Of a stretch of 64,000 nucleotides of DNA, positions 36,848 through 46,847 are shown in pieces. This stretch comes from Aurantiacibacter sp. D1-12 (GTDB lineage Bacteria > Pseudomonadota > Alphaproteobacteria > Sphingomonadales > Sphingomonadaceae). The notes under the pieces are model-generated. The model saw only the letters and a list, made by a program, of their open reading frames with translations, ran no database searches and was not told the origin of the DNA. The stretch is from assembly GCF_028858515.1 (NCBI RefSeq), contig NZ_JAPJZJ010000003.1, positions 495,001 through 559,000 on the forward strand, in the 5' to 3' direction. A program made the translations under genes and the position numbers. The first letter of the stretch is position 1; each line of letters starts with the position of its first letter.

Positions 36848-36925
36848 CCAGCCCGACTCCCCCTCCCAACCACCCGATCATTGTCCGATACGGTATCGGG
36901 TGGTTGGGAGGGGGAGTCGGGCTGG
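36848..36925. repeat. 31-base perfect palindrome in the tuf-rpsJ gap
   Basis: Bases 36848-36878 and 36895-36925 are exact reverse complements (31 pairs) around a 16-base loop, containing CCTCCCAACCACCCGAT, the same arm as the palindrome at 32591. Very high predicted stability. It lies in the 440-base gap 36740-37179, which also contains two terminator-like hairpins and no gene. Confidence 0.85.
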
Positions 36926-37070
36926 AGCCGCAAGGGAAGGGCGGACGCCCTGACCGCACCAAAAAAGCATTCAAAAATCTCCCAATCAGGGGGTTGTCAG
37001 ACGGGGCTCTCCCCCGTATACGCGCGCCGAACCGAACGAGATTCGTCTCGTTTGTAACGAATTTTACGGG

Positions 37071-37118
37071 AAGGCCGCCCGTTCCGGGAAACCGGGCTAA
37101 GCGGGGCGGGCCTTTTTG
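37071..37118 (+). terminator. terminator-like hairpin upstream of rpsJ
   Basis: A GC-rich stem (AAGGCCGCCCGTTCCGGG pairing with CCGGG...GGCGGGCC) is followed by TTTTTGTTTTGGGGTTTT. It precedes rpsJ by about 60 bp, so it may be an attenuator for the S10 operon or end a short transcript. A small stem AACGAG/CTCGTT lies just before it at about 37035-37051. Confidence 0.6.
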
Positions 37119-37179
37119 TTTTGGGGTTTTGGCCTTCGGGTTGTGATCCCTTGGCTCTTTCGCATTGGTAGTTGGAATT

Positions 37180-37491
37180 ATGGACGCACAGAATATCCGT
37201 ATTCGCCTCAAGGCTTTTGATCACCGCGTACTCGACCAGGCAACTGGTGAGATTGCGGAGACTGCAAAGCGCACCGGCGCTCTTATTCGTGGTCCGATTC
37301 CTCTTCCGACGCGCATCGAGAAGTTCACCGTGAACCGCGGCCCGCACATCGACAAGAAGTCGCGCGAGCAGTTCGAGGTGCGCACCTACAAGCGGCTGCT
37401 CGACATTGTGCAGCCTAACGCCCAGACCGTGGACGCGCTGATGAAGCTCGACCTGGCAGCTGGCGTAAACGTCGAAATCAAGCTGGCCTAA
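37180..37491 (+). CDS. rpsJ: 30S ribosomal protein S10
   Basis: A 103-residue protein of the 30S head that also binds NusB in antitermination. It starts [40 protein letters not shown] and [20 protein letters not shown] follow. The start at 37180 matches the usual length; the 15-bp longer frame is not needed. First gene of the S10 cluster. Confidence 0.96.
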   Translation: MDAQNIRIRLKAFDHRVLDQATGEIAETAKRTGALIRGPIPLPTRIEKFTVNRGPHIDKKSREQFEVRTYKRLLDIVQPNAQTVDALMKLDLAAGVNVEIKLA

Positions 37492-37744
37492 GCCGCGATT
37501 TCGACCGGTCCTTCTGACGGGACCCTAAACGGTCAGAGAGATAAGGGGCTCCTACGGCCCCGCTAACCGCAAGGTTGGCAAGACATAGGGATACCGCCGG
37601 ATTTATCCGGGCTGCGTCCCCCGTCTCGCTCTCGCAGCTTGCTGCTTGAGTAACTCAGCCCGGACGGGGCGACGTATCGACAATTCGGGCTGGCATGCAC
37701 CCTTGGGATGGGCCCGTGGGTGCCTCTGTGAAGGAGTTTGCGTG
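37492..37744 (+). promoter_or_regulatory. structured 253-base leader between rpsJ and rplC
   Basis: No gene is seen. Several stems are visible: GACCGGTCC/GGGACC pairing at the start, GGGGC-TCCTAC-GGCCCC near 37545-37561, and a long GC-rich region with GGGATGGGCCCGTGGGTGCC before the rplC start. Most alphaproteobacteria place rpsJ and rplC close together, so an extended leader, perhaps for r-protein autoregulation, is suspected. The ribosome-binding site is AAGGAG. Confidence 0.45.
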
Positions 37745-38596
37745 ATGCGCACTGGCGTGATCGCTAAGAAAGTCGGGATGACCCGCCTGTTCCAGGAGGA
37801 TGGACGTCACGTTCCCGTGACCGTTCTGTCGCTGGAAGGGTGTCAGGTCACCGGTAATCGTACTGCAGAGCGTGACGGCTATTGGTCCGTCCAGCTTGGT
37901 GCAGGCGATGCCAAGCACAAGAATGTCAACAAGCCGCAGCGCGAAGCTTTCGCGAAGGCTGAAGTCGGCCTGAAGAAGAAGGTTGCCGAATTCCGTGTCG
38001 ATAACGAGGAAGGTCTCCTTCCTGTCGGCGCGACGATCACGGCGGACCACTTCATTGCGGGCCAGAAGGTCGATATCACGGGTCACACCGTTGGTAAGGG
38101 CTTTGCCGGCGCCATGAAGCGCTGGGGTTTCGGTGGTCTGCGTGCAACGCACGGCGTTTCCATCTCGCACCGTTCGCACGGTTCGACGGGTAACCGCCAG
38201 GATCCGGGCAAGGTCTTCAAGAACAAGAAGATGGCTGGTCACATGGGCGATCGTCAGCGCACCCAGCAGAACCTTGAGGTTGTGCGTACGGATGCTGCGC
38301 GCGGTCTGATCTTCGTGAAGGGTTCTGTCCCCGGTTCGAAGAACGGCTGGCTGCTGGTGAAGGATGCTGTGAAGCTTCCTCTGCCTGAGGGTGTACCGTT
38401 CCCTGGCGCCATGCGTCGTAATGCTGATGAAACCGCTACCGAAGATGCCGCACCCGGCCTCGTGGAAAGCGCAGCAGAACACGAAGTGAAACCAGAAGTT
38501 GATGCAGCGACGCAGGAAAAGCTGGCTGCTGAGCAGGATTCAGGCGCGGGTACCGAAGGCGGCACTCCGGCGGCTGACGAAAGCAAGGAAGACTAA
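37745..38596 (+). CDS. rplC: 50S ribosomal protein L3 with acidic C-terminal extension
   Basis: A 283-residue protein. The core L3 fold (residues about 1-212) opens [20 protein letters not shown] and has [20 protein letters not shown] near the peptidyl-transferase centre and [21 protein letters not shown]3 is normally about 210 residues; here about 70 Glu/Ala-rich residues follow ([20 protein letters not shown] onward, ending PAADESKED). Three bases separate it from rplD. L3 starts 50S assembly with L24. Confidence 0.96.
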   Translation: MRTGVIAKKVGMTRLFQEDGRHVPVTVLSLEGCQVTGNRTAERDGYWSVQLGAGDAKHKNVNKPQREAFAKAEVGLKKKVAEFRVDNEEGLLPVGATITADHFIAGQKVDITGHTVGKGFAGAMKRWGFGGLRATHGVSISHRSHGSTGNRQDPGKVFKNKKMAGHMGDRQRTQQNLEVVRTDAARGLIFVKGSVPGSKNGWLLVKDAVKLPLPEGVPFPGAMRRNADETATEDAAPGLVESAAEHEVKPEVDAATQEKLAAEQDSGAGTEGGTPAADESKED

Positions 38597-38599
38597 GCC

Positions 38600-39235
38600 A
38601 TGAAGGTGAAGGTCCAGAAAATCGACGGCAAGGCCGTATCGGGCAAGGGCGGGGAGCTTGAACTCAACGATTCCGTGTTCGGTGTTGAGCCGCGTGCCGA
38701 CATCTTGCACCGCGTTGTGACGTGGCAGCTGGAAAACCGCCGTGGTACGGCGCGTCCGACGCGTGAGCGTTCCGACGTTGCCCGCACCGGTAAGAAGTTC
38801 GGCGCGCAGAAGGGTTCGGGCGGCGCACGTCACGGTGCCCGTTCTGCTCCGATCTTTATCGGTGGCGGTAAGGCGCACGGTGCCCGCAAGCGTGATTTCG
38901 AGCAGTCGCTTAACAAGAAAGTCCGCGCGCTCGGCCTCAAGATGGCTCTTTCGAGCAAGGCGAAGGACGGTCTCGTGATCGTTGACAGTCTTGAAGTGAA
39001 GGATGCCAAGACCAAGGCGCTTAAAGGCCACTTCGACAAGAATGGCTGGAACGGCAAGGTTCTCGTGATCGACGGCGATGCCGTTACCGACAGCTTCAAG
39101 AAGGCTGCTGGTAACCTGCCGGGCGTGAACGTGATGCCGGCTGTTGGCGCGAACGTCTACGACATCCTCAACCACGACACGCTGGTCCTGACCAAGGACG
39201 CTGTCGAAAAGCTGGAGGCGCGTTTCAATGGCTAA
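38600..39235 (+). CDS. rplD: 50S ribosomal protein L4
   Basis: A 211-residue protein lining the exit tunnel with its long loop ([20 protein letters not shown] and [20 protein letters not shown]). In E. coli L4 controls the S10 operon. It overlaps rplW by 8 bp, so translation is coupled. [20 protein letters not shown] and the C-terminal [20 protein letters not shown] are family typical. Confidence 0.97.
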   Translation: MKVKVQKIDGKAVSGKGGELELNDSVFGVEPRADILHRVVTWQLENRRGTARPTRERSDVARTGKKFGAQKGSGGARHGARSAPIFIGGGKAHGARKRDFEQSLNKKVRALGLKMALSSKAKDGLVIVDSLEVKDAKTKALKGHFDKNGWNGKVLVIDGDAVTDSFKKAAGNLPGVNVMPAVGANVYDILNHDTLVLTKDAVEKLEARFNG

Positions 39236-39539
39236 GAAGCAAGCAATCGACTCGCGTCACTATGACGTGATCCGTGCCCCGCACATCACCGAGAAGTCCA
39301 CACTGCTGTCCGAGAACAACGCAGTCGTCTTCAAGGTGGCGAACGATGCCACCAAGCCGCAGATCAAGGCTGCGGTCGAAGCGCTGTATGACGTGAAGGT
39401 CGCAGGCGTGAACACCATCGTGGTGAAGGGCAAGTCGAAGCGCTGGAAGGGCAAGCCCTACAAGCGCACCGATCAGAAAAAAGCGATCGTGACGCTGGTC
39501 GAAGGCCAGTCGATCGACATCACCGAAGGCGTGGGCTGA
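39228..39539 (+). CDS. rplW: 50S ribosomal protein L23
   Basis: A 103-residue protein at the tunnel exit and docking site for trigger factor and SRP. It has [40 protein letters not shown] and [20 protein letters not shown]. The start overlaps the rplD stop by 8 bp. Confidence 0.97.
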   Translation: MAKKQAIDSRHYDVIRAPHITEKSTLLSENNAVVFKVANDATKPQIKAAVEALYDVKVAGVNTIVVKGKSKRWKGKPYKRTDQKKAIVTLVEGQSIDITEGVG

Positions 39540-39543
39540 TCCG

Positions 39544-40380
39544 ATGGCACTGAAGAACTATAAACCGACAAGCCCGGCGCGCCGTGGCCTCGTTCTGGTC
39601 GACAAGACCGGCCTCCACAAAGGTGGCCCGGTCAAGTCGCTGACCGAAGGCAAGCGCAAGACCGGTGGCCGCAACAACAAGGGCCATGTTACCTCGCGCG
39701 GCAAGGGCGGCGGTAACAAGCAGAAGTACCGCTTCATCGACTTCAAGCGTCGCAAGTGGGACGTTGAAGGCACCGTGGAACGGATCGAATATGATCCCAA
39801 CCGCACCGCTTTCATCGCGCTCATCAAGTACGACGACGGTGAACTGGCGTACATCATCGCTCCGAACCGTCTGGCTCCGGGTGACAAGGTCATCGCCGGT
39901 GAGAAGACTGACACGAAGCCTGGCAACGCCATGCTGCTCGGTCAGATGCCGGTCGGTACCATCTGCCACAACGTGGAGATGAAGCCGGGCAAGGGTGGTC
40001 AGATCGCCCGTTCGGCAGGCACCTATGTGCAGCTGGTCGGTCGTGACCGCGGTATGGTCATCGTACGCCTGAACAGTGGTGAGCAGCGTTACCTGCGCGC
40101 CGACTGCATGGGCACCGTTGGCGCCGTGTCGAACCCCGACAACCAGAACCAGAACCTGGGCAAGGCAGGTCGCCGCCGTCACATGGGCATCAAGCCTCTG
40201 ACGCGCGGTGTCGCCAAGAACCCGGTCGACCACCCGCATGGTGGTGGTGAAGGCCGCACCAGCGGTGGCCGTCACCCGGTTACCCCGTGGGGCAAGCCGA
40301 CCAAGGGTGCCCGTACCCGTAAGAACAAGCAGACCGACAAGATGATCATCCGGTCGCGTCACGCGAAGAAGAAGAGGTAA
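39544..40380 (+). CDS. rplB: 50S ribosomal protein L2
   Basis: A 278-residue protein required for subunit association and peptidyl transfer. [20 protein letters not shown] opens it; the C-terminal [20 protein letters not shown] contains the conserved His near the catalytic centre. Four bases separate it from rplW. Length is standard. Confidence 0.97.
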   Translation: MALKNYKPTSPARRGLVLVDKTGLHKGGPVKSLTEGKRKTGGRNNKGHVTSRGKGGGNKQKYRFIDFKRRKWDVEGTVERIEYDPNRTAFIALIKYDDGELAYIIAPNRLAPGDKVIAGEKTDTKPGNAMLLGQMPVGTICHNVEMKPGKGGQIARSAGTYVQLVGRDRGMVIVRLNSGEQRYLRADCMGTVGAVSNPDNQNQNLGKAGRRRHMGIKPLTRGVAKNPVDHPHGGGEGRTSGGRHPVTPWGKPTKGARTRKNKQTDKMIIRSRHAKKKR

Positions 40381-40386
40381 GAGACA

Positions 40387-40662
40387 ATGGCACGTTCCGT
40401 CTGGAAAGGTCCGTTCGTCGATCTTCACCTGCTGAAGAAGGCGCAGGACGCGCAGGAAGCAAACAGCACGAAGCCGATCAAGACCTGGTCGCGTCGTTCT
40501 ACGATCCTGCCGGATTTCGTTGGCCTGACGTTCAACGTCTACAACGGTCAGAAGTTCATCCCCGTCTCGGTCAACGAGGAAATGGTCGGCCACAAGCTTG
40601 GCGAGTTCGCTCCAACGCGCAACTTCCCGGGCCACGCAGCTGACAAGAAGGGTAAGCGATAA
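40387..40662 (+). CDS. rpsS: 30S ribosomal protein S19
   Basis: A 91-residue head protein: [60 protein letters not shown]. Its stop overlaps the rplV start (TAATG). Complexes with S13 near the A site. Confidence 0.97.
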   Translation: MARSVWKGPFVDLHLLKKAQDAQEANSTKPIKTWSRRSTILPDFVGLTFNVYNGQKFIPVSVNEEMVGHKLGEFAPTRNFPGHAADKKGKR

Positions 40663-41039
40663 TGGGCAAGGCAAAGTCCCCCCGTCGCGTCGGCGAAAAC
40701 GAGGCAATGGCTGTCGGCACCACTATCCGTGGTTCGGCGCAGAAGCTGAACCTCGTGGCCGCCCTGATCCGTGGCAAGAAGGCTGAAGAGGCTCTTAACA
40801 TCCTCTCGTTCAGCAAGCGCGCCATGGCTCGTGACGCCAGCAAGGTTCTCGCTTCGGCGATCGCCAACGCAGAAAACAACCACGATCTCGACGTGGACGC
40901 ACTCGTCGTCGCTGAAGCCAGTGTCGGCAAGTCGATCACGATGAAGCGGTTCGCAACGCGCGGCCGTGGCAAGTCCACCCGCATCCTGAAGCCGTTCAGC
41001 CGGCTCCGGATCGTCGTGCGCGAGCAGGAGGAAGCGTAA
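40662..41039 (+). CDS. rplV: 50S ribosomal protein L22
   Basis: A 125-residue protein whose hairpin lines the tunnel. It has [40 protein letters not shown] and the tip [20 protein letters not shown]. Macrolide-related residues are not obviously altered. Its first and last bases overlap the neighbouring genes. Confidence 0.97.
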   Translation: MGKAKSPRRVGENEAMAVGTTIRGSAQKLNLVAALIRGKKAEEALNILSFSKRAMARDASKVLASAIANAENNHDLDVDALVVAEASVGKSITMKRFATRGRGKSTRILKPFSRLRIVVREQEEA

Positions 41040-41734
41040 TGGGTCATAAGAGCAATCCGATTGGCCTGCGCCTGCAGATCAACCGTACCTGGGATAGCCG
41101 CTGGTACGCCGAAGGTGGCGACTATGCGAAGCTGCTCAAGGAAGACATCGAGATCCGCAAGTACATCACCACGAACCTGCCGCAGGCAGCGATTTCGAAG
41201 GTGGTGATCGAGCGTCCGGCCAAGCTGTGCCGCGTTTCGATCTATGCTGCGCGTCCCGGCGTCATCATCGGCAAGAAGGGTGCAGACATTGAAAAGCTGC
41301 GCGCCAAGCTCGCCACGATGACCGAAAGCGAAGTGAAGCTGAACATCGTTGAGATCCGCAAGCCGGAAATCGACGCCAAGCTCGTCGCTCAGGGCATTGC
41401 AGACCAGCTCGTTCGCCGTGTGGCTTTCCGCCGTGCGATGAAGCGCGCCATGCAGTCGGCCATGCGCCTTGGTGCTGAAGGCATCAAGATCATGTGCGGC
41501 GGCCGTCTTGGCGGTGCGGAAATCGCCCGTGTCGAACAGTATCGTGAAGGCCGTGTGCCGCTGCACACCCTGCGCGCCAACATCGATTATGCCGAAGCCG
41601 AAGCACTGACTGCTTACGGCATCATCGGCATCAAGGTGTGGGTCTTCAAAGGTGAGATCCTGGGTCACGATCCGACCGCACAGGACCGCCTGATGATGGA
41701 ATCGCAGACGTCCGGCGTCCGCCCGGCACGTTGA
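41039..41734 (+). CDS. rpsC: 30S ribosomal protein S3
   Basis: A 231-residue mRNA-entry protein with KH domain ([20 protein letters not shown]) and C-terminal [20 protein letters not shown]. Starts [20 protein letters not shown]. Adjacent to rplP with a 14-bp gap. Standard length. Confidence 0.97.
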   Translation: MGHKSNPIGLRLQINRTWDSRWYAEGGDYAKLLKEDIEIRKYITTNLPQAAISKVVIERPAKLCRVSIYAARPGVIIGKKGADIEKLRAKLATMTESEVKLNIVEIRKPEIDAKLVAQGIADQLVRRVAFRRAMKRAMQSAMRLGAEGIKIMCGGRLGGAEIARVEQYREGRVPLHTLRANIDYAEAEALTAYGIIGIKVWVFKGEILGHDPTAQDRLMMESQTSGVRPAR

Positions 41735-41748
41735 GGTGAGTAGATAAG

Positions 41749-42186
41749 ATGCTGCAACCGAAAAAAACCAAGTTCCGCAAAGCCTTCAAGGGCAAGATCC
41801 ACGGCAATGCCAAGGGCGGAACCGAGCTCAACTTTGGCTCCTACGGCCTCAAGGCTCTGGAGCCCGAGCGTATCACCGCACGTCAGATCGAAGCTGCACG
41901 TCGTGCGATCACGCGCCACATCAAGCGTCAGGGACGCCTGTGGATCCGTGTGTTCCCCGATGTTCCGGTTTCGAAGAAGCCTGCCGAAGTCCGTCAGGGT
42001 AAAGGTAAGGGTTCGGTCGAATACTGGGCTGCCCGCGTCAAGCCGGGCCGCGTGCTGTTCGAACTCGACGGTGTTCCCGGTCCGCTCGCGGCAGAGGCTT
42101 TCAGCCGCGCTGCCATGAAGCTGCCGATCAAGACCAAGGTCATCGCTCGTCTGGGCGACACCTCGCACCTTGGAGGAACCAAGTAA
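41749..42186 (+). CDS. rplP: 50S ribosomal protein L16
   Basis: A 145-residue protein near the A-site tRNA elbow. [40 protein letters not shown] and [20 protein letters not shown] are present. Overlaps rpmC by one base (TAATG). Length slightly above 136-138 typical. Confidence 0.97.
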   Translation: MLQPKKTKFRKAFKGKIHGNAKGGTELNFGSYGLKALEPERITARQIEAARRAITRHIKRQGRLWIRVFPDVPVSKKPAEVRQGKGKGSVEYWAARVKPGRVLFELDGVPGPLAAEAFSRAAMKLPIKTKVIARLGDTSHLGGTK

Positions 42187-42404
42187 TGGCCAAGACAACG
42201 AACACGATGGAAGATCTTCGTACGAAGACTGACGATCAGCTCGCAGAGCAGCTCGTCATGCTCAAGAAAGAGCAGTTCAATCTGCGTTTTCAGGCTGCGA
42301 CCAACCAGCTCGAGGGCCCGGCCCGCGTGAAGGAAGTTCGCCGCGCAATTGCGCAGATCAAGACGCTTCAGGGCGAACGCGCCCGCGAAGCTGCAAAGGC
42401 TTAA
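42186..42404 (+). CDS. rpmC: 50S ribosomal protein L29
   Basis: A 72-residue helical hairpin protein by the tunnel exit, with the family run [20 protein letters not shown] and [20 protein letters not shown]. It sits next to L23. Confidence 0.95.
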   Translation: MAKTTNTMEDLRTKTDDQLAEQLVMLKKEQFNLRFQAATNQLEGPARVKEVRRAIAQIKTLQGERAREAAKA

Positions 42405-42414
42405 GGAGCTAACG

Positions 42415-42798
42415 ATGCCGAAGCGTATCCTGATCGGGACCGTCACCTCCGACAAGACCGACAAGACCGTGACCGTGCTGGTCGAACGCCGCGTGAAGCA
42501 CCCGCTGTACGGGAAGATCATCAAGCGTTCGAAGAAGTATCACGCGCACGATGAGAAGAACGAATATGTTGTGGGCGACAAGGTCCGTATCGAGGAGACC
42601 AAACCGATCTCCAAGACCAAGACCTGGGCGGTCAAGGACCGTATCGCCGCCAGCAAGGGCCAGGCCGTAGCCGCCGATCTCGATGTGAAGGAAGCAACCC
42701 CCACGGGCGCTCCGGAAGAGAAGAAGAAGGCAGCTGCCAAGCCCAAGACGCCCGCTAAGGAAAAAGCCTCCAAGGAAGAGGCCGAAGCCGAAGCATAA
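42415..42798 (+). CDS. rpsQ: 30S ribosomal protein S17 with C-terminal extension
   Basis: A 127-residue protein. Residues 1-80 are the S17 OB fold ([54 protein letters not shown]). About 40 extra Lys/Ala/Glu-rich residues follow ([20 protein letters not shown] onward). Family length is normally 80-90. The start at 42415 is chosen over a frame reading through rpmC. 85 bp separate it from rplN. Confidence 0.96.
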   Translation: MPKRILIGTVTSDKTDKTVTVLVERRVKHPLYGKIIKRSKKYHAHDEKNEYVVGDKVRIEETKPISKTKTWAVKDRIAASKGQAVAADLDVKEATPTGAPEEKKKAAAKPKTPAKEKASKEEAEAEA

Positions 42799-42883
42799 GG
42801 AATTCGTTTCCCGCTTCGGTGGGGAACAGACGTTAGGAACTGCCGGACTGGTTCCGGCAAGCCAATGAGAAGGAACCGGATCA

Positions 42884-43252
42884 ATGATCCAGATGCAATC
42901 CAATCTCGACGTCGCGGACAACAGCGGCGCAAAGCGCGTCCAGTGCATCAAAGTGCTGGGTGGCTCTAAGCGTCGTACCGCGAGCGTTGGGGACGTGATC
43001 GTGGTTTCCGTGAAGGAAGCCCAGCCGCGCGCCCGTGTTAAGAAGGGTGATGTTCACCGCGCCGTGATCGTGCGCACCAAGAAGGACGTTCGTCGTCCCG
43101 ATGGCAGCGTGATCCGCTTCGATAGCAACGCCGCGGTGCTCGTGAACAAGACCGAGGAGCCGATTGGCACTCGTATCTTTGGCCCGGTCGTGCGTGAACT
43201 GCGCGGCAAGGGCTTCATGAAGATCATCTCGCTCGCTCCGGAGGTGCTGTAA
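42884..43252 (+). CDS. rplN: 50S ribosomal protein L14
   Basis: A 122-residue protein of the intersubunit bridge. [40 protein letters not shown] and [20 protein letters not shown] are standard. Overlaps rplX by one base. Confidence 0.97.
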   Translation: MIQMQSNLDVADNSGAKRVQCIKVLGGSKRRTASVGDVIVVSVKEAQPRARVKKGDVHRAVIVRTKKDVRRPDGSVIRFDSNAAVLVNKTEEPIGTRIFGPVVRELRGKGFMKIISLAPEVL

Positions 43253-43575
43253 TGGCGTCCGCTAAGATCAAGAAGGGCGATACCGTCGTCGTGCTTTCCG
43301 GCAAGGACAAGGGCCAGACCGGCACTGTCCAGCAGGTTATGCCGAAGGATGGCAAGGTTGTTGTGGAAGGCGTCAATGTGATGACCCGCCACCGCAAGCC
43401 GAACCAGGCCAACCCGCAGGGTGGTATCGACCGCATTCCCGCTCCGATGGCAATCAGCAAGGTTGCCGTCGCCGATCCCAAGGATGGCAAGCCCACCCGC
43501 GTCCGCTTCGAAACGAAGAAGGATGGCAAGAAGGTGCGCGTTGCTGTCAAGTCCGGGGAGACCATCGATGGCTGA
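43252..43575 (+). CDS. rplX: 50S ribosomal protein L24
   Basis: A 107-residue KOW-domain assembly initiator: [20 protein letters not shown] and [20 protein letters not shown]. Its last 8 bases overlap rplE. Confidence 0.97.
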   Translation: MASAKIKKGDTVVVLSGKDKGQTGTVQQVMPKDGKVVVEGVNVMTRHRKPNQANPQGGIDRIPAPMAISKVAVADPKDGKPTRVRFETKKDGKKVRVAVKSGETIDG

Positions 43576-44149
43576 TTATACGCCTCGCATGAAGACGAAG
43601 TATCAGGACGAAATCGTGAAGGCGATGACCGACAAGTTCGGTTATGCCAACCCGATGCAGGTTCCCAAGCTTGCCAAGATCACGCTCAACATGGGTGTGG
43701 GTGAAGCGAGCCAGGACAAGAAGAAGATCCAGACTGCTGCTGCCGAAATGGAAGCGATTGCTGGCCAGAAGCCGGTGATCACCAAGGCCAAGAAGTCGAT
43801 TGCACAGTTCAAGCTGCGCGACGGCATGCCGATCGGCTGCAAGGTCAACCTGCGTCGTGACCGTATGTATGAATTCCTGGATCGCCTGGTGACCATCGCC
43901 ATGCCGCGTATCCGAGATTTCCGTGGTCTCAATGCAAAGTCGTTTGATGGCAATGGCAACTACGCCATGGGCATCAAGGAGCAGATCATCTTCCCAGAGA
44001 TCAGCTACGACCAGATCGAAAAGGTGCGTGGCATGGACATTATCGTCACCACCACCGCCAAGACCGACGAAGAAGCACGCGAACTGCTGCGTCTTTTCGG
44101 TTTCCCGTTCCCGGCTGAACAGGCCGACGAAGAAAAGGAAGCGGCGTAA
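43568..44149 (+). CDS. rplE: 50S ribosomal protein L5
   Basis: A 193-residue protein contacting 5S rRNA and P-site t[63 protein letters not shown] and [20 protein letters not shown] are present. About ten residues longer than E. coli L5 at the C terminus ([12 protein letters not shown]). The start at 43568 overlaps the rplX stop. Confidence 0.97.
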   Translation: MADYTPRMKTKYQDEIVKAMTDKFGYANPMQVPKLAKITLNMGVGEASQDKKKIQTAAAEMEAIAGQKPVITKAKKSIAQFKLRDGMPIGCKVNLRRDRMYEFLDRLVTIAMPRIRDFRGLNAKSFDGNGNYAMGIKEQIIFPEISYDQIEKVRGMDIIVTTTAKTDEEARELLRLFGFPFPAEQADEEKEAA

Positions 44150-44174
44150 GCCGCTGCAGGAGAGCTTAAGTCCA

Positions 44175-44480
44175 ATGGCGAAACTGAGTTCCATCAACAA
44201 GAACGAGAAGCGTAAGGCTCTCGTCAAGAAGTACGCGGCGAAATACGCCAAGCTGAAGGCTATCGCAGACGATGAATCGCTCGACGATTCTGAGCGTCTG
44301 ATTGCACGCCTGAAGATGGCTGAACTTCCCCGCAATGCGAACCCCACGCGTGTTCGCAACCGCTGCAACACCACCGGCCGCCCGCGCGGCTACTACCGCA
44401 AGTTCGGGCTTAACCGCATCGAGCTCCGCGATCTGGCCAACAAGGGCCTGATCCCGGGTGTGACCAAGTCGAGCTGGTGA
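44175..44480 (+). CDS. rpsN: 30S ribosomal protein S14
   Basis: A 101-residue long-form S14 without the zinc cysteines of the short form. [20 protein letters not shown] and [20 protein letters not shown], then [18 protein letters not shown]. The start at 44175 fits family length; a much longer frame begins inside rplE. Confidence 0.96.
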   Translation: MAKLSSINKNEKRKALVKKYAAKYAKLKAIADDESLDDSERLIARLKMAELPRNANPTRVRNRCNTTGRPRGYYRKFGLNRIELRDLANKGLIPGVTKSSW

Positions 44481-44491
44481 GGAATTAGACA

Positions 44492-44887
44492 ATGGCTATG
44501 ACCGATCCCCTGGGTGATATGCTCACCCGCATCCGCAACGGCCAGCAGGCTAAGAAGGACTCTGTCCTCTCGCCCGCCAGCAAGCTGCGTGCAAACGTTC
44601 TCGAAGTGCTTCAGCGCGAAGGCTACATCCGTGGCTACAGCGAAGACTCTTCGGGCAAGCACCCCGCACTGCGGATTGAACTGAAGTATTTCGAGGGCGA
44701 GCCCGCTATCAAGCACATCGCCCGCGTCTCCAAGCCGGGTCGCCGGATCTACTCGGGTTCGAAAGAACTTCCGACTGTCCGCAATGGCCTTGGCATCACC
44801 ATCGTCTCGACGCCCAAGGGCGTGCTCTCGGACATCGAAGCGCGCAACGACAACGTCGGCGGCGAAGTGCTGGCGGAGGTGTTCTGA
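44492..44887 (+). CDS. rpsH: 30S ribosomal protein S8
   Basis: A 131-residue protein that binds the central domain of 16S rRNA; in E. coli it represses the spc operon. [40 protein letters not shown] and [14 protein letters not shown] are typical. Overlaps rplF by one base. Confidence 0.97.
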   Translation: MAMTDPLGDMLTRIRNGQQAKKDSVLSPASKLRANVLEVLQREGYIRGYSEDSSGKHPALRIELKYFEGEPAIKHIARVSKPGRRIYSGSKELPTVRNGLGITIVSTPKGVLSDIEARNDNVGGEVLAEVF

Positions 44888-45420
44888 TGAGCCGCATTGG
44901 CAAAAAGCCGGTGGTGCTCCCCGCAGGAGTGACCGCCAAGATCGAAGACGGCAAGCTGATCGTGAAGGGCGCCAAGGGCGAGCTTTCGATGAGCACTTCC
45001 GACCTCATCGACTACAAGGTCGAAGAAGGTGAAGTTTCCGTCAACCCGGCGAACAAGACCAAGCAGGCGCGCCAGTACTGGGGCATGCAGCGTACGCTCG
45101 TGCAGAACCTGGTCGACGGTGTGACCGAAGGCTTCACCAAGGTCCTCGAGATCAACGGTGTTGGTTATCGTGCACAGGCCCAGGGCAAGAAGCTCAAGCT
45201 CCAGCTTGGTTTCTCGCACGACATCGATCTCGATGTTCCTGAAGGTCTGGATGTGAAGACGCCCGATCAGACTACGGTCGAGATTTCGGGCATCGACAAG
45301 CAGAAGGTCGGGCAGTTCGCTGCCGAGATCCGCGAATGGCGCAAGCCTGAGCCTTACAAAGGCAAGGGCGTGAAGTATCGCGGCGAATATATCTTCCGCA
45401 AGGAAGGGAAGAAGAAGTAA
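44887..45420 (+). CDS. rplF: 50S ribosomal protein L6
   Basis: A 177-residue two-domain protein near the sarcin-ricin loop. [40 protein letters not shown] and [20 protein letters not shown] match the family. Confidence 0.97.
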   Translation: MSRIGKKPVVLPAGVTAKIEDGKLIVKGAKGELSMSTSDLIDYKVEEGEVSVNPANKTKQARQYWGMQRTLVQNLVDGVTEGFTKVLEINGVGYRAQAQGKKLKLQLGFSHDIDLDVPEGLDVKTPDQTTVEISGIDKQKVGQFAAEIREWRKPEPYKGKGVKYRGEYIFRKEGKKK

Positions 45421-45421
45421 G

Positions 45422-45766
45422 ATGGCAAAGCTTTCTCTTTTTGAACGTCGCCGCCGCCGGGTGCGCACCGCGCTCCGCAAGCGTGCCGGTGGCAAGCCGC
45501 GTCTGTCGGTGCACCGCACTGGTCAGCACATCTACGCGCAGATCATTGACGACAAGGACGGCCGCACCGTCGCAGCAGCGTCTACGCTGGGCGGCAAGAA
45601 GTCGGGCGCCAATGTCGATGCTGCCACGCAGGTGGGCAAGGACATTGCCGCTGCCGCCAAGAAGGCCGGCGTGAAGACTGTCGTGTTCGATCGCGGCGGG
45701 TTCCTGTTCCATGGCCGCGTTAAGGCGCTGGCCGATGCCGCTCGTGAAGGCGGGCTGGAGTTCTAA
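45422..45766 (+). CDS. rplR: 50S ribosomal protein L18
   Basis: A 114-residue 5S rRNA-binding protein. The basic [20 protein letters not shown] and the C-terminal [20 protein letters not shown] are typical. One base separates it from rpsE. Confidence 0.97.
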   Translation: MAKLSLFERRRRRVRTALRKRAGGKPRLSVHRTGQHIYAQIIDDKDGRTVAAASTLGGKKSGANVDAATQVGKDIAAAAKKAGVKTVVFDRGGFLFHGRVKALADAAREGGLEF

Positions 45767-45767
45767 G

Positions 45768-46604
45768 ATGGCTGACAAGAAGAAAACCGAAAAGGCCCCG
45801 GAAACCACTGAGGCCGAAACCAAGGTTGAAGAAACCAAGGCGGAAGCTGTGACCGAAACGCCGGAAGCTGCTGCTCCTGAAGCAGAGGCCAAGGTTGAAG
45901 AAGTTGCCGAGGCGGCTCCTGCTGAAGCCGCTCCGGCCAAGGCTGAAGCTGCTCCGGCAGAAGAAAAGCCTCGGGGCCGTGGTGGTCGCGGTGGACGTGA
46001 TGACAACCGTGGCGGTGGCCGCGGTCGTGGTCGTGGCCGTCGTGATGATCGCCGCGGTGATGATGATGGCGAAGAGCTGATTGAAAAGCTCGTCCACATC
46101 AACCGCGTCGCCAAGGTGGTGAAGGGCGGTAAGCGCTTCGGTTTCGCCGCACTGGTTGTGGTTGGTGACGGCAAGGGCCGCGTTGGCTTCGGCCACGGCA
46201 AGGCTCGCGAAGTGCCGGAAGCCATCAACAAGGCAACCGCTGCCGCGAAGAAGAAGATGATCCGCGTTCCGCTGAAGGAAGGCCGCACGCTGCACCACGA
46301 TGGCACCGGCCATTTCGGCGCAGGCCGCGTGGTCGTTCGCTCGGCGCCTCCGGGTACCGGTATCATCGCCGGTGGTCCGATGCGTGCCGTGTTCGAAGCG
46401 CTCGGCGTTGCCGACGTTGTGACCAAGTCGGTCGGCACCTCGAACCCCTACAACATGATCCGCGCCACGTTTGATGGCCTGGGCAACCAGTCTTCTCCGA
46501 AGGCCGTTGCACAGCGTCGCGGCAAGAAGGTTGCAGACCTTCTCGGCCGTGGTGGCGCGAGCGAAGCCGAGGCCAAAGCCGACGCTGAAGCTATTGCGGA
46601 GTAA
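45768..46604 (+). CDS. rpsE: 30S ribosomal protein S5 with long low-complexity N-terminal extension
   Basis: A 278-residue S5, about 110 residues longer than the usual 166. Residues 1-68 are Glu/Ala/Pro/Lys-rich ([40 protein letters not shown]). Residues about 69-100 are Arg/Gly-rich ([20 protein letters not shown]), like RGG boxes. The S5 fold follows with [40 protein letters not shown] and [20 protein letters not shown]. No alternative start would remove the extension and keep a ribosome-binding site as close to rplR. Extensions of this kind occur in other Sphingomonadales; whether they stay on the mature protein is unknown. Confidence 0.95.
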   Translation: MADKKKTEKAPETTEAETKVEETKAEAVTETPEAAAPEAEAKVEEVAEAAPAEAAPAKAEAAPAEEKPRGRGGRGGRDDNRGGGRGRGRGRRDDRRGDDDGEELIEKLVHINRVAKVVKGGKRFGFAALVVVGDGKGRVGFGHGKAREVPEAINKATAAAKKKMIRVPLKEGRTLHHDGTGHFGAGRVVVRSAPPGTGIIAGGPMRAVFEALGVADVVTKSVGTSNPYNMIRATFDGLGNQSSPKAVAQRRGKKVADLLGRGGASEAEAKADAEAIAE

Positions 46605-46609
46605 TCCAG

Positions 46610-46798
46610 ATGGCTGCCAAGAAAACAATCAAGATCAAGCAGATCGGTTCGCCGATCCGTCGTCCTGCCAACCAGCGCAAGATCCTGATCGGCCTCGGGC
46701 TGAACAAGATGCACAAGGTTGTCGAACTGCAGGACACCCCCGAAGTGCGCGGTGCCATCAAGAAGGTGCCGCACATGGTTGAGATCGTCGAAGGATAA
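46610..46798 (+). CDS. rpmD: 50S ribosomal protein L30
   Basis: A 62-residue protein: [40 protein letters not shown]. Standard bacterial length of about 60. Confidence 0.95.
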   Translation: MAAKKTIKIKQIGSPIRRPANQRKILIGLGLNKMHKVVELQDTPEVRGAIKKVPHMVEIVEG

Positions 46799-46847
46799 CC
46801 CTTCGGCGGCTCTGCCAGCGCGAAAACAGCGAAAGCGAGTGCAAATT

